52,578 bases of DNA, taken from contig JAVWPP010000005.1 of assembly GCA_036635835.1 (NCBI GenBank), positions 1 to 52,578 of the forward strand. The letters run 5' to 3'. Of the stretch, positions 1 to 8,282 are shown one piece after another; within the stretch, counting starts at the first letter, position 1, and every line of letters begins with the position of its first letter. The DNA is from JAVWPP01 sp036635835 (lineage in GTDB: Bacteria > Bacillota > Clostridia > TANB77 > CAG-465). A model generated the notes under the pieces. That model ran no database searches and was not told where the DNA came from. It was given only the letters and a program-made list of their open reading frames with translations. The position numbers and the translations under genes were made by a program.

Positions 1-114
1 TTTCTACTTTTTTTATATATTCAGGGTTTAAAATCATAAAAAAAGCTGTAAATATAGTGCTATTTTTTTCATTATAATATATAATAAATACATATATTAT
101 AAAGGAGTGATTCA

Positions 115-1149
115 ATGCTTAAAATTTTAGAATCAATAAACTTAATTCAACTTGCTATTGCCCTAGCAATTGTAATAGTTTTTTATTTAGTTAGCCCCGC
201 GCTAACATTCATAATAGTCAAGCTATTTAACTTGAAATTAAAAGACAGAAATAAAATAACTAAAATCGGTATCTATAGGCCGCTTAAAAGTTTCATTAAA
301 TTATTAGGAATATATATTGCGATTGCATATATGAAGTTTCCAGGTAATATAATGGACAACGTAAATGTTGCCTTTAGAATATGCATAATTTTCTTATTTG
401 CACTTGGGCTTGCAAATAGCGTAAATCCAAACTCTACTTTGTTTAAAAATATGCAAAAAAAACTTAGGCAAGGAGAAGATAATACTATTACAGTTTTTAT
501 TTCTAAAACTTTAAAAGTTATTATATATCTTTTTGCAGGTGTTATAATGATTAGTGAACTTGGCTATGATATAAATGGCCTTATCGCAGGACTTGGATTA
601 GGTGGATTAACCGTAGCTCTTGCAGCGCAAGATGCAGCTAAAAATTTATTTGGTGGTGTTGTTATTATTTTAGATAAACCGTTTAAACAAGGTGACTGGA
701 TTAAAACTTCTACGCTTGAAGGTACTGTGGAAGAAATTAATTTTAGAAGTACTAGAATACGAACTTTCGATGATTCTGTTATAGTTATTCCAAATTCAAC
801 TTTGTCTAATGATTCTATAGTAAACTGGAGTCAAATGAATAAGCGTAAAGTGTTTGATGAAATTAAAATTGACTACTGTGTATCTGCTAAAAATCTTTCT
901 ACTTGCATAACAAAAATTGATAAAATGTTAAGAGAACATAAAGGTGTTCATAATGATGTGATTAATGTATATTTTGAAAAAATTGCTGACAGTGGTTTTA
1001 ATATTTTAATTCACTATTTTACGACTGCTACAGACTACAGTTCTTATCTTCAAACTAAAGAAGATGTGAACTATAAAATTTTAAATATTTTAGCTGCAGA
1101 AAATGTAACGATTGCATATCCTAGTAGCTCAGTTTATCTTAAAAAATAA
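115..1149 (+). CDS. mscS: MscS-family mechanosensitive ion channel
   Basis: A 344-residue small-conductance mechanosensitive channel that would open under membrane tension and release solutes after osmotic downshock. Hydrophobic helices lie near residues 5-35, 55-75 and 80-100. They are followed by the family's Gly/Ala-rich pore helix (GLGLGGLTVALAAQDAAKN, about residues 157-175) and then the beta domain that starts FGGVVIILDKPF and contains GDWI. A C-terminal alpha/beta domain ends the protein. The length fits the extended MscS/YnaI-like class rather than the 286-residue E. coli MscS. The ATG follows AAAGGAGTG at 101-109. The gene stands alone on the + strand and converges on the ABC permease gene, with a shared hairpin between them. 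Family assignment is firm; the gating role is inferred. Confidence 0.93.
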   Translation: MLKILESINLIQLAIALAIVIVFYLVSPALTFIIVKLFNLKLKDRNKITKIGIYRPLKSFIKLLGIYIAIAYMKFPGNIMDNVNVAFRICIIFLFALGLANSVNPNSTLFKNMQKKLRQGEDNTITVFISKTLKVIIYLFAGVIMISELGYDINGLIAGLGLGGLTVALAAQDAAKNLFGGVVIILDKPFKQGDWIKTSTLEGTVEEINFRSTRIRTFDDSVIVIPNSTLSNDSIVNWSQMNKRKVFDEIKIDYCVSAKNLSTCITKIDKMLREHKGVHNDVINVYFEKIADSGFNILIHYFTTATDYSSYLQTKEDVNYKILNILAAENVTIAYPSSSVYLKK

Positions 1150-1245
1150 TTTTTTTATTTACTTGTTTTTATCTTAAAAAACGTAAGCTGAAATTTATCT
1201 TTTCTCTTATTTTTTAAAGTAGAAATGTAAGAAGATTTAAATAGA

Positions 1246-1278
1246 AAAAGCCTCACTTTAATTAGTGAGGCTTTTGTT
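1246..1278. terminator. Bidirectional intrinsic terminator between mscS and the ABC permease gene
   Basis: A perfect 12-bp stem, AAAAGCCTCACT (1246-1257) with AGTGAGGCTTTT (1264-1275), has a 6-nt loop. Each side ends in a T run on its own strand, so it can terminate both converging genes. Confidence 0.85.
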
Positions 1279-4200
1279 TATTCTACGCTTTTTAGAGATT
1301 CAATCATATCTATTTTTTTAAGTGAAAAATAAGTAAATATATTTACTACCCATGTACATGTTACAGTAGCTAAAACTGCATATACATAGCTTATAAATTT
1401 AATGTCTGCTGAAAATAATATCATATCTACTTCGCATGTTTTTATTACAAAGGTTTCTAAAAAGTATCCTAGTACAAGACCTGTTATAGTTCCTATTATA
1501 GTTAGTAAGACACTTTCTCTATGTACATATGCTGATACTTCATGATCGTAAAATCCAAGTACTTTTATCGTTGCAAGTTCTCTAATTCTTTCGCTTATGT
1601 TTGTATTGCTTAGATTGTATAAAACAACAAAAGCAAGTGCGGCTGCGGCTATTATTAATACCCATACTATTGAATTAAGACTATCAAATGTTTTACCTAT
1701 TTCAGACTGTACTTTATCTAAAGAAGTAGCTCCTGTTATTATATCATTTTTCAATATGTTTGTTAGTAAAATATCTTTCTCTTTTTCGGGAATTTTATTA
1801 AGTGTTATATTTATTAAATTGTATTTTAGTTCTTCCTTAGATAGTTTATTATAGTATTCTTTTGACATGTAAATATAATGTCCTACATAGTTTTCTGTTA
1901 CGTCTCCAACTACTGCTGTTACTACAACATTATCTTCAAGTTCAAGTTCGATTTTATCTAGTGGTTTAACCTTTAATAATTTAGCTAATTTTTCAGTTAT
2001 TACTACGCTGTTTTCTCCTAGTTTTATTTTTTCATTTGTTATTCTATGCTGAAGTTTAATTTGTTTTTCTAAAATATTTTTATCTTCTGCAACTATTATA
2101 TTGCTATCATGAAGTTTGTTTTTAGACTTTATTTCTGAGCTAAGCATTTTTATTTTTGTATATTCTTTTATGCTGCTTTCTTCATTTAATTTATTAGTTA
2201 ATTCGTCCATTTCTTTTTTTGTAGTTTTTTCTTTAATACCAATTTGCATATTATATTTAAATATTCCATCGTACTGTTTTGGTATTAATGCTGTTACTGA
2301 ATCTTTTATTCCAAAGCCTGTTACTACAAGTGCTGTACAACCTGCTATACCTATTATGGTCATAAAAAACTTCTTTTTATATCTGAATATATTTCTTGCT
2401 GTTACTTTTTGTGTGAAGTTTAATCTATTCCAAATAAAATGTATTTTTTCTACCCAAACTCTTCTACCCATTTTAGGTGCTTTAGGTCTCATTAGTTCTG
2501 AAGGGCTATATTTTAGCTCTTGCCTGCATGCATATATTGTTGCAAAAACTGTACAAAATACTGCTATTAGACTTGCGCTTATTGGTATTTCAAAGTTAAT
2601 TGGTATTTCTACTTCTGGTAATGTATACATCATTGAATATGCTTTGGCAATTACTCTTGGTAATAGCTGCATTCCTACTAGAGCTCCTAAAAAGCTGCCT
2701 ATTATTGTTGCTAATAATGCGTATACAATATATTTCATTGCTATTTGTTTTTTGTTATATCCTAATGCTTTCATTGTACCAATTTGCATTCTTTGTTCTT
2801 CTACCATTCTTGTCATAGATGTTAAACAAATAAGTGCTGCTACTATAAAAAATATAACGGGAAATATTTTTCCTATTGCATCTATTTTCATTGCGTTTTG
2901 TTTATATTCTTCATAGCCTCTGTTTTTTGATCTATCTAATGTATGCCAAACTGGTTTTTTTATTTCACTTATTTTTTCTTCTGCATCTATTATTTCTTTT
3001 TCTGCTTTGTCTATTTCTTCATTTGCTTTTTTATTTTCTGTTTCTAATTTATTTCTTCCTTCTTGTAATTTTACTTTAGCATCTGCTAATTCTATTTTTG
3101 CTGTATTTATTTTTGCATTTGTAGTATTTTTTATATTTGCTAAATTATTTTTTTCCTTTAGTAATTTATTTTTGCCTTCTTTTATTTTTACTTCGCCATT
3201 ATTAAGCTCTGCTGTTTTTTCTGTAAGCATATTTTCTAGTGTTTGCTTTTGATTAATTAATGTGCTTTTTTGCTGATTTGCTTTTTCTATTTCTGCTACT
3301 AACATTAGCTTTTGATTTGGAAGACTTTCTATTTGTTTTATATTTGTTTCTAACGTTATTTTTTGTTTAACAAGTTCTTCTTTCTGCGCTATTAGAATAG
3401 GATCTGTAGTTCCTTCTGGTATTTGCAAAATAGCTGCATCTACTGTAGCTAAATTTGCTTTTAAAGACGCTAATATTTGATTACCTTTTACTATAGCCTC
3501 ATCTAAATCTTTTAAAGCTTTTTCAGCTGTTGCAAGGCCCGCATCTACTTGTGTTATGCCATCATTTATTTTTAATATATTTTGCTTTACTATTTCAAAC
3601 TGTGCTTGTGCTTCATTTTTAATATTAAGAAATTCTTTTTCTTTTTTATTTATTTCTAGTTGTGCTTTTCTTATTTTATCGTCCGCATTTGCAAATTCTT
3701 TTTTTGCTTTTTTCTCGTTTATATCAATGTCGCTTTCTCCGTTTTTTATTTTTTCGGTTGCATCATCTATTTCCTTTTGTGCTTTTGCTATTTCCTCATC
3801 TTTTTTTATTTTAGCATCTGAAAGTTTTTTCTTACCGTCGTTTAATTTATCTGTTGCTTTTTTAATAATTTCATCGTATCTATCTTTGTTTAATTCTTTG
3901 CCCAAATCATTTAATTTAGTCTCGATTGCTTTTATATGTTTTTCGTATGGTTTATCATAAGTAAGTTTTCCTTCTTTATTTTTTACTGTTGCATAGATTT
4001 CTGTATATACTTCTGAGTTTATACATTCTTCTTTTACATATACATATGTAGCAAGAGTTCCATTTCCTAAGTTAGTATTTCCTCTTTCAATAGATATATA
4101 TGCAGGAGATTCGACCGTGCCTACTATTTCAAATTCTTTTTCTTTTAGAAAGTTTTCTTCATCTTCTTTTATAGGAACTTCTAAAGTTATTTTATCTCCT

Positions 4201-4655
4201 ATTTTAAGTTTTTGCCTTTCTAAAAAACTTTTTTCTGTTATGAGTTCTTTATTTGTAGTAGGAAATTTTCCTCCTGTGAGTCTAAGTCTATTAATATAGT
4301 TTTTATCTGCTACATTTAAGTCTTTTGGAAGAGAGTGAATCTTAACTGCAAATTCTTGTTTATCTGCTTTTGCTAAAGCGTCTGCAGAGTAGCTTGGCAT
4401 TATGCCATCTATCTCGTTTACTTTTTCTATTTTTTTTAAGTTTTCTTCTGTTATACCCATCGTAGAAATAAGGCTAAAATCCATAAGATTTAAACCTGTA
4501 AAATATTTATCTGCTGTATATTTCATTGCCGGTGTAGATACTTTTATTCCTGCGTAAAATCCTACGCCAAGCATTACTATTAATATTATAGAGATAAACC
4601 TTTTTTTGCTTGCTATAAGCTCTTTAAATAGGTCTTTGATTAGTACTTTATTCAC
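1278..4655 (-). CDS. FtsX-type ABC transporter permease with long internal coiled coil
   Basis: A 1125-residue membrane protein, partner of the ATPase encoded just upstream. Order of parts: an N-terminal membrane helix (about 18-38); an extracytoplasmic MacB-like region; a Lys/Glu/Ala-rich coiled coil of about 300 residues (268-567); a three-helix FtsX block (590-715); a second TM plus extracytoplasmic block from about 750; and a terminal FtsX block (995-1115). This is the duplicated FtsX layout of large Gram-positive exporters. The substrate cannot be told from sequence; such systems act on lipids, peptides or cell-wall hydrolases. Translation starts at GTG (4653-4655), one base after the ATPase stop, with no independent strong ribosome site, so the two are probably translationally coupled. 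The coiled coil is far longer than the usual permease loop. Confidence 0.85.
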   Translation of the reverse strand: MNKVLIKDLFKELIASKKRFISIILIVMLGVGFYAGIKVSTPAMKYTADKYFTGLNLMDFSLISTMGITEENLKKIEKVNEIDGIMPSYSADALAKADKQEFAVKIHSLPKDLNVADKNYINRLRLTGGKFPTTNKELITEKSFLERQKLKIGDKITLEVPIKEDEENFLKEKEFEIVGTVESPAYISIERGNTNLGNGTLATYVYVKEECINSEVYTEIYATVKNKEGKLTYDKPYEKHIKAIETKLNDLGKELNKDRYDEIIKKATDKLNDGKKKLSDAKIKKDEEIAKAQKEIDDATEKIKNGESDIDINEKKAKKEFANADDKIRKAQLEINKKEKEFLNIKNEAQAQFEIVKQNILKINDGITQVDAGLATAEKALKDLDEAIVKGNQILASLKANLATVDAAILQIPEGTTDPILIAQKEELVKQKITLETNIKQIESLPNQKLMLVAEIEKANQQKSTLINQKQTLENMLTEKTAELNNGEVKIKEGKNKLLKEKNNLANIKNTTNAKINTAKIELADAKVKLQEGRNKLETENKKANEEIDKAEKEIIDAEEKISEIKKPVWHTLDRSKNRGYEEYKQNAMKIDAIGKIFPVIFFIVAALICLTSMTRMVEEQRMQIGTMKALGYNKKQIAMKYIVYALLATIIGSFLGALVGMQLLPRVIAKAYSMMYTLPEVEIPINFEIPISASLIAVFCTVFATIYACRQELKYSPSELMRPKAPKMGRRVWVEKIHFIWNRLNFTQKVTARNIFRYKKKFFMTIIGIAGCTALVVTGFGIKDSVTALIPKQYDGIFKYNMQIGIKEKTTKKEMDELTNKLNEESSIKEYTKIKMLSSEIKSKNKLHDSNIIVAEDKNILEKQIKLQHRITNEKIKLGENSVVITEKLAKLLKVKPLDKIELELEDNVVVTAVVGDVTENYVGHYIYMSKEYYNKLSKEELKYNLINITLNKIPEKEKDILLTNILKNDIITGATSLDKVQSEIGKTFDSLNSIVWVLIIAAAALAFVVLYNLSNTNISERIRELATIKVLGFYDHEVSAYVHRESVLLTIIGTITGLVLGYFLETFVIKTCEVDMILFSADIKFISYVYAVLATVTCTWVVNIFTYFSLKKIDMIESLKSVE

Positions 4656-4656
4656 A

Positions 4657-5358
4657 CTACCACTCTATGCTTTCTACAGGAAGGGGATTTTCATTTATTT
4701 TAACTTCTTGCACGCTACCGTTTTTAAAGTATATAACTTTATCTCCCATAGGAGCTATTGCTGTATTATGTGTTATTATAACTACTGTCATATTTTCTTC
4801 TCTGCACATTTCTTGCAATAATTTTAAGATTTGTTTTCCTGTATTATAGTCTAAAGCGCCTGTTGGTTCATCGCAAAGTAATAGTTTTGGATTCTTAGCT
4901 ATTGCCCTTGCTATTGCAACTCTTTGCTGCTCTCCGCCTGAAAGTTGTGATGGGAAATTATTTGTTCTTTCTTTAAGTCCAACCTTGCGTAAAACTGTTT
5001 TTGGATCTAAAGGATCTTTGCAAATTTGAGTTGCAAGTTCTACGTTTTCTAGTGCTGTTAAATTTTGAACTAAGTTATAGAACTGAAACACAAATCCTAT
5101 ATCTTCTCTTCTATATTTTATCAGTTCTTTTTTATTATATTTGCTTACTACGTTTCCATCTACTACAACTTTTCCGCTAGTTGTGTGATCCATGCCGCCT
5201 AGTATGTTTAGTGCTGTTGTTTTACCCGCTCCTGATGGTCCAACTATTATAGCAAGCTCTCCTTTTTCTATTTCAAAATTTGTATCTTCTAGTGCTTTTA
5301 TAATTACTTCACCCATTTTATATTCTTTTGATACATCTCTAAATTTTATATATGCCAC
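4657..5358 (-). CDS. ABC transporter ATP-binding protein (MacB/LolD-type)
   Basis: A 233-residue nucleotide-binding subunit that powers the adjacent coiled-coil permease. It shows Walker A (GPSGAGKTT, about residue 41), a Q-loop FVFQFYNL, the signature LSGGEQQR, Walker B LLLCDEPTGALD and the H-loop ITHN. These are typical of the MacB/LolD/FtsE group that pairs with FtsX-fold permeases. The start is GTG (5356-5358) with GGGAG about 10 nt upstream; no in-frame ATG fits. It is first in a two-gene operon with a good promoter at 5389-5417. The family is certain, the cargo unknown. Confidence 0.92.
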   Translation of the reverse strand: MAYIKFRDVSKEYKMGEVIIKALEDTNFEIEKGELAIIVGPSGAGKTTALNILGGMDHTTSGKVVVDGNVVSKYNKKELIKYRREDIGFVFQFYNLVQNLTALENVELATQICKDPLDPKTVLRKVGLKERTNNFPSQLSGGEQQRVAIARAIAKNPKLLLCDEPTGALDYNTGKQILKLLQEMCREENMTVVIITHNTAIAPMGDKVIYFKNGSVQEVKINENPLPVESIEW

Positions 5359-5388
5359 TTCTTTGCATCTCCCTTTTATATATATTAT

Positions 5389-5417
5389 ATATTATCTTTT
5401 ATTTAAGAAAAAGTCAA
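5389..5417 (-). promoter_or_regulatory. Sigma-A-type promoter of the coiled-coil ABC operon
   Basis: On the minus strand, TTGACT (5412-5417), a 17-nt spacer and TAATAT (5389-5394) lie about 30 nt upstream of the GTG start of the ATPase gene. Seen directly; activity is inferred. Confidence 0.65.
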
Positions 5418-5530
5418 TATTATTAAATGTTTATATGCGTTTTTATATGTTTATTTTTTATTTAAAACGTAGTATATACTTTTTCTTATTTAATATTTTT
5501 TATCTTAGAATTTTAGTCTATATTGCGCTA

Positions 5531-5560
5531 AAAAAAACATCATAAATTATGATGCTTTTT
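5531..5560 (-). terminator. Intrinsic terminator after tdk
   Basis: On the minus strand, the stem GCATCATAA/TTATGATG is followed by a run of eight T. It lies 24-53 nt beyond the tdk stop and would end the clpP-clpX-tdk transcript. Confidence 0.75.
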
Positions 5561-5583
5561 TGCTTTTTTAATCTTGTTTTAAT

Positions 5584-6183
5584 TTATATATAATGGACAT
5601 CTCCTTGCCAACATTTATAGCACATGCCTATATATTTATCGTCTCCGCCAATATCTATATCTGAATCGCCCATTATTTCTTTGATAATTTTTCCTTCTAC
5701 TATTCTACCGTTAACTGTAGCTTTTTTTCCGCATTTGCATATAGACTTTATTTCAGTTATACTATCTGAAAGTTCTAGCAATCTTTTGCTTCCTTCAAAA
5801 AGTTTTAAAGCATAATTAGTCTTAAGTCCAAAGCACATTACTGGCAGTTCGAAATCTGAAATTTTCTTTAATGCATCTACTTGTAACTGTGTTAAAAAGT
5901 GTGCTTCATCTACGATTATAACATCATAGATTTCTTTTTTTTCTTTAAAGAGTTTTTCATTTTCTTCTTCTAATAATTGTTTCATATCTGTGTCTTTATC
6001 AAACTGATAAGCTTCAACTTTTAAACCTATACGACTTGCTACATATTTACCATTTCTATCATCTATAAGTGGCTTTAGTAATAAGACGTTATATCCTTTT
6101 TCTATATAATTAAACCTTGTCATTAATGCAGTTGCACTTTTTGAACTTCCCATTGTTCCGTACTTAAAATACAATCTAGGCAT
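5584..6183 (-). CDS. tdk: Thymidine kinase, type II
   Basis: A 199-residue cytosolic enzyme that phosphorylates thymidine with ATP in pyrimidine salvage. It has the P-loop GTMGSSKS (about residues 9-16), Walker B DVIIVDEAHFL and the four cysteines of the structural zinc site, CKCG and CYKC, as in TK1-like tetrameric kinases. The ATG follows AAGGGGGA at good spacing. It lies 48 nt downstream of clpX and is probably cotranscribed. The pyrimidine salvage genes pdp and cdd are elsewhere in the window. Confidence 0.95.
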   Translation of the reverse strand: MPRLYFKYGTMGSSKSATALMTRFNYIEKGYNVLLLKPLIDDRNGKYVASRIGLKVEAYQFDKDTDMKQLLEEENEKLFKEKKEIYDVIIVDEAHFLTQLQVDALKKISDFELPVMCFGLKTNYALKLFEGSKRLLELSDSITEIKSICKCGKKATVNGRIVEGKIIKEIMGDSDIDIGGDDKYIGMCYKCWQGDVHYI

Positions 6184-6231
6184 GGCTCAAATCCCCCTTA
6201 ATTATACAGCTTCCTAAAATATATTATTTGC

Positions 6232-7509
6232 TTATTTTTTTTCTTTTGGCATATCATAATATTCATATTCAGGTTCTGCATTTTTACATACTACTTCTTT
6301 TGTTATCTTACATTTTTTTATTTTTTTATTTGATGGAACTTCATACATTGCATTCATCATTGCACTTTCTAATATAGATCTTAAACCTCTTGCTCCTGTT
6401 TTTCTTTCTTCTGCAAGTTCTACTACTGCATCTATTGCATCGTCTGTAAATTCTAGTTTAACATCATCCATTTCGAAAAGTTTAATATACTGTTTTATTA
6501 CTGCATTTTTTGGTTTAACTAATATATCTGCAAGTGCATCTTTTGTCAAATGATTTAGAGTTGTTATAACAGGTAATCTTCCAACAAGTTCTGGTATTAA
6601 TCCAAACTTAACAATGTCATTAGGTAATACATTTTTAAAAAGTGCAGTAAAATTAGCATCATTTTTATTATCTACTTTTGCTCCAAATCCCATTGCTTTT
6701 GTTTTCATTCTTTCTTTTAAGACTTTATCTAATCCTTCAAAAGCTCCTCCGCATATAAATAATATATTCTTTGTATCTATATGAAGCATATCTTGTTGTG
6801 GATGTTTTCTTCCACCTTGTGGCGGTACTGAAGAAACTGTTCCTTCAATTATTTTTAGTAATGCTTGCTGAACGCCTTCTCCACTTACATCTCTTGTTAT
6901 TGATGGATTTTCTGATTTTCTAGATATTTTATCTATTTCATCTATGTATATAATTCCTCTTTCTGCTTTCTTAATATCGTTATCTGCTGCTTGAATTAAT
7001 CTAAGTAAAATATTTTCTACATCTTCTCCTACATAGCCTGCTTCTGTAAGAGTAGTGGCATCTGCTATTGCAAATGGAACATGTAATGTTCTAGCTAATG
7101 TTTGTGCAAGAAGTGTTTTTCCACAGCCTGTTGGGCCTAGCAATAATATATTGCTTTTTTGTAATTCTACATCATCTATTTCACCTAGATTATTTATTCT
7201 TTTATAATGATTATATACTGCTACTGCTAAAACTTTTTTAGCTTCATCTTGTCCTACTACATATTCATCTAAAACATTTTTAATATCCTTTGGTGCTGGT
7301 AATTCTTCTTTACTTAATAATTGCACGTTTTTATCTTCTGTTGCATCTTCTTCATCTAGCTGTTCATCTAAAATTATTCTATTGCAAACGTCGATGCATT
7401 CATCACAAATAAACATCCCATCTGGACCTGCTATTATTTTTTCTACTTCGCCAGTTAGTCTTCCACAAAACGAACATTGTATTTCTTTACTGCTTTTTTT
7501 ACCTGCCAT
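6232..7509 (-). CDS. clpX: ATP-dependent Clp protease ATP-binding subunit ClpX
   Basis: A 425-residue AAA+ unfoldase that recognises substrates and feeds them into ClpP. The N-terminal zinc-binding domain shows CSFCG and CDECID (residues 12-42). The AAA module has Walker A GPTGCGKT, Walker B IIYIDEIDK, the GYVG pore loop and the C-terminal arginine motif GARGLRSI. The ATG follows AAAGGAG. It lies 17 nt after clpP, the classic clpP-clpX order. Length and motifs are complete. Confidence 0.98.
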   Translation of the reverse strand: MAGKKSSKEIQCSFCGRLTGEVEKIIAGPDGMFICDECIDVCNRIILDEQLDEEDATEDKNVQLLSKEELPAPKDIKNVLDEYVVGQDEAKKVLAVAVYNHYKRINNLGEIDDVELQKSNILLLGPTGCGKTLLAQTLARTLHVPFAIADATTLTEAGYVGEDVENILLRLIQAADNDIKKAERGIIYIDEIDKISRKSENPSITRDVSGEGVQQALLKIIEGTVSSVPPQGGRKHPQQDMLHIDTKNILFICGGAFEGLDKVLKERMKTKAMGFGAKVDNKNDANFTALFKNVLPNDIVKFGLIPELVGRLPVITTLNHLTKDALADILVKPKNAVIKQYIKLFEMDDVKLEFTDDAIDAVVELAEERKTGARGLRSILESAMMNAMYEVPSNKKIKKCKITKEVVCKNAEPEYEYYDMPKEKK

Positions 7510-7526
7510 TATCTTCTCCTTTTATT

Positions 7527-8108
7527 TTAATGTTTCTCCATTATTTTATCTATAAGTCCATACTCTAAAGCTTCTTGTGAGCTAAGGAAATTATCTCTAT
7601 CTGTATCTTTTTCTATTGTCTCTAAGTCTTTGCCTGTATTATTACTTAAAATTGTATTTAATAGTTTTCTTGTTTTTATAATATGTTCTGTGTGTATTAA
7701 CATATCGCTTGCTTGACCTTGTGTTCCACCTAAAGGTTGGTGTATCATAATTGTACTATTTGGCAAAGCAAATCTTTTACCTTTTGCGCCAGATGAAAGC
7801 AAGAAAGCTCCCATACTAGCTGCCATACCCATGCACATTGTGCTTACGTCTGGTTTAATATAATTCATTGTATCGTAAATAGCCATTCCTGCTGTAACGC
7901 TTCCGCCTGGACTATTTATATATAGAAAAATATCTTTTTCTGGATCTTCTGCTTCTAAAAATAATAACTGTGCTATTACTACAGATGCTGAAACATCATT
8001 AACCTCTTCTGCTAAAAATATAATTCTTTCTTTTAATAATCTAGAGTAGATATCAAAAGATCTCTCGCCTTTATTTGTTTGTTCTATAACCATTGGTACT
8101 AAACTCAT
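7527..8108 (-). CDS. clpP: ATP-dependent Clp protease proteolytic subunit ClpP
   Basis: A 193-residue serine peptidase that assembles the tetradecameric barrel used by ClpX. The triad is visible: Ser in GMAASMGAFLL (about residue 98), His in MIHQPLGG (about 123) and Asp in DRDNFLS (about 172). The ATG follows AAGGAGGAAAGAAAA. A promoter lies at 8187-8215. I saw no CtsR direct repeat or CIRCE element upstream, so a simple housekeeping promoter is likely. Confidence 0.98.
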   Translation of the reverse strand: MSLVPMVIEQTNKGERSFDIYSRLLKERIIFLAEEVNDVSASVVIAQLLFLEAEDPEKDIFLYINSPGGSVTAGMAIYDTMNYIKPDVSTMCMGMAASMGAFLLSSGAKGKRFALPNSTIMIHQPLGGTQGQASDMLIHTEHIIKTRKLLNTILSNNTGKDLETIEKDTDRDNFLSSQEALEYGLIDKIMEKH

Positions 8109-8186
8109 TTTTCTTTCCTCCTTGTAAATTATAATGCAATTTCTATATATTTTTTATGCGTATATATATAGTTTTTAATCAAGTAT

Positions 8187-8215
8187 ATTCTATAACTTTT
8201 TTTTGCTTTTGTCAA
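8187..8215 (-). promoter_or_regulatory. Promoter of clpP-clpX(-tdk)
   Basis: On the minus strand, TTGACA (8210-8215), a 17-nt spacer and TAGAAT (8187-8192) lie about 80 nt upstream of the clpP ATG. Confidence 0.7.
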
Positions 8216-8282
8216 GCAAAATCGTTCGACAATTTAAATGAAAATAAATGAAAAATGTATTATATAGCTTATTTAAATTATA

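Noticed and set aside
1..37. Possible start of a minus-strand gene running off the left edge (MILNPEYIKKVE)
   Set aside because: Only twelve codons are visible and no ribosome binding site precedes the ATG at 35-37; the frame is also open upstream, so the start is not supported.
2116..2916. 266-codon open frame on the + strand inside the ABC permease gene
   Set aside because: It is the antisense of a clearly real coding region; its hydrophobic composition is the mirror of Lys/Glu/Ile codons, and it has no ribosome site.
8109..8282. CtsR or CIRCE heat-shock operator before clpP
   Set aside because: No GGTCAAA direct repeats and no TTAGCACTC-N9-GAGTGCTAA were found.
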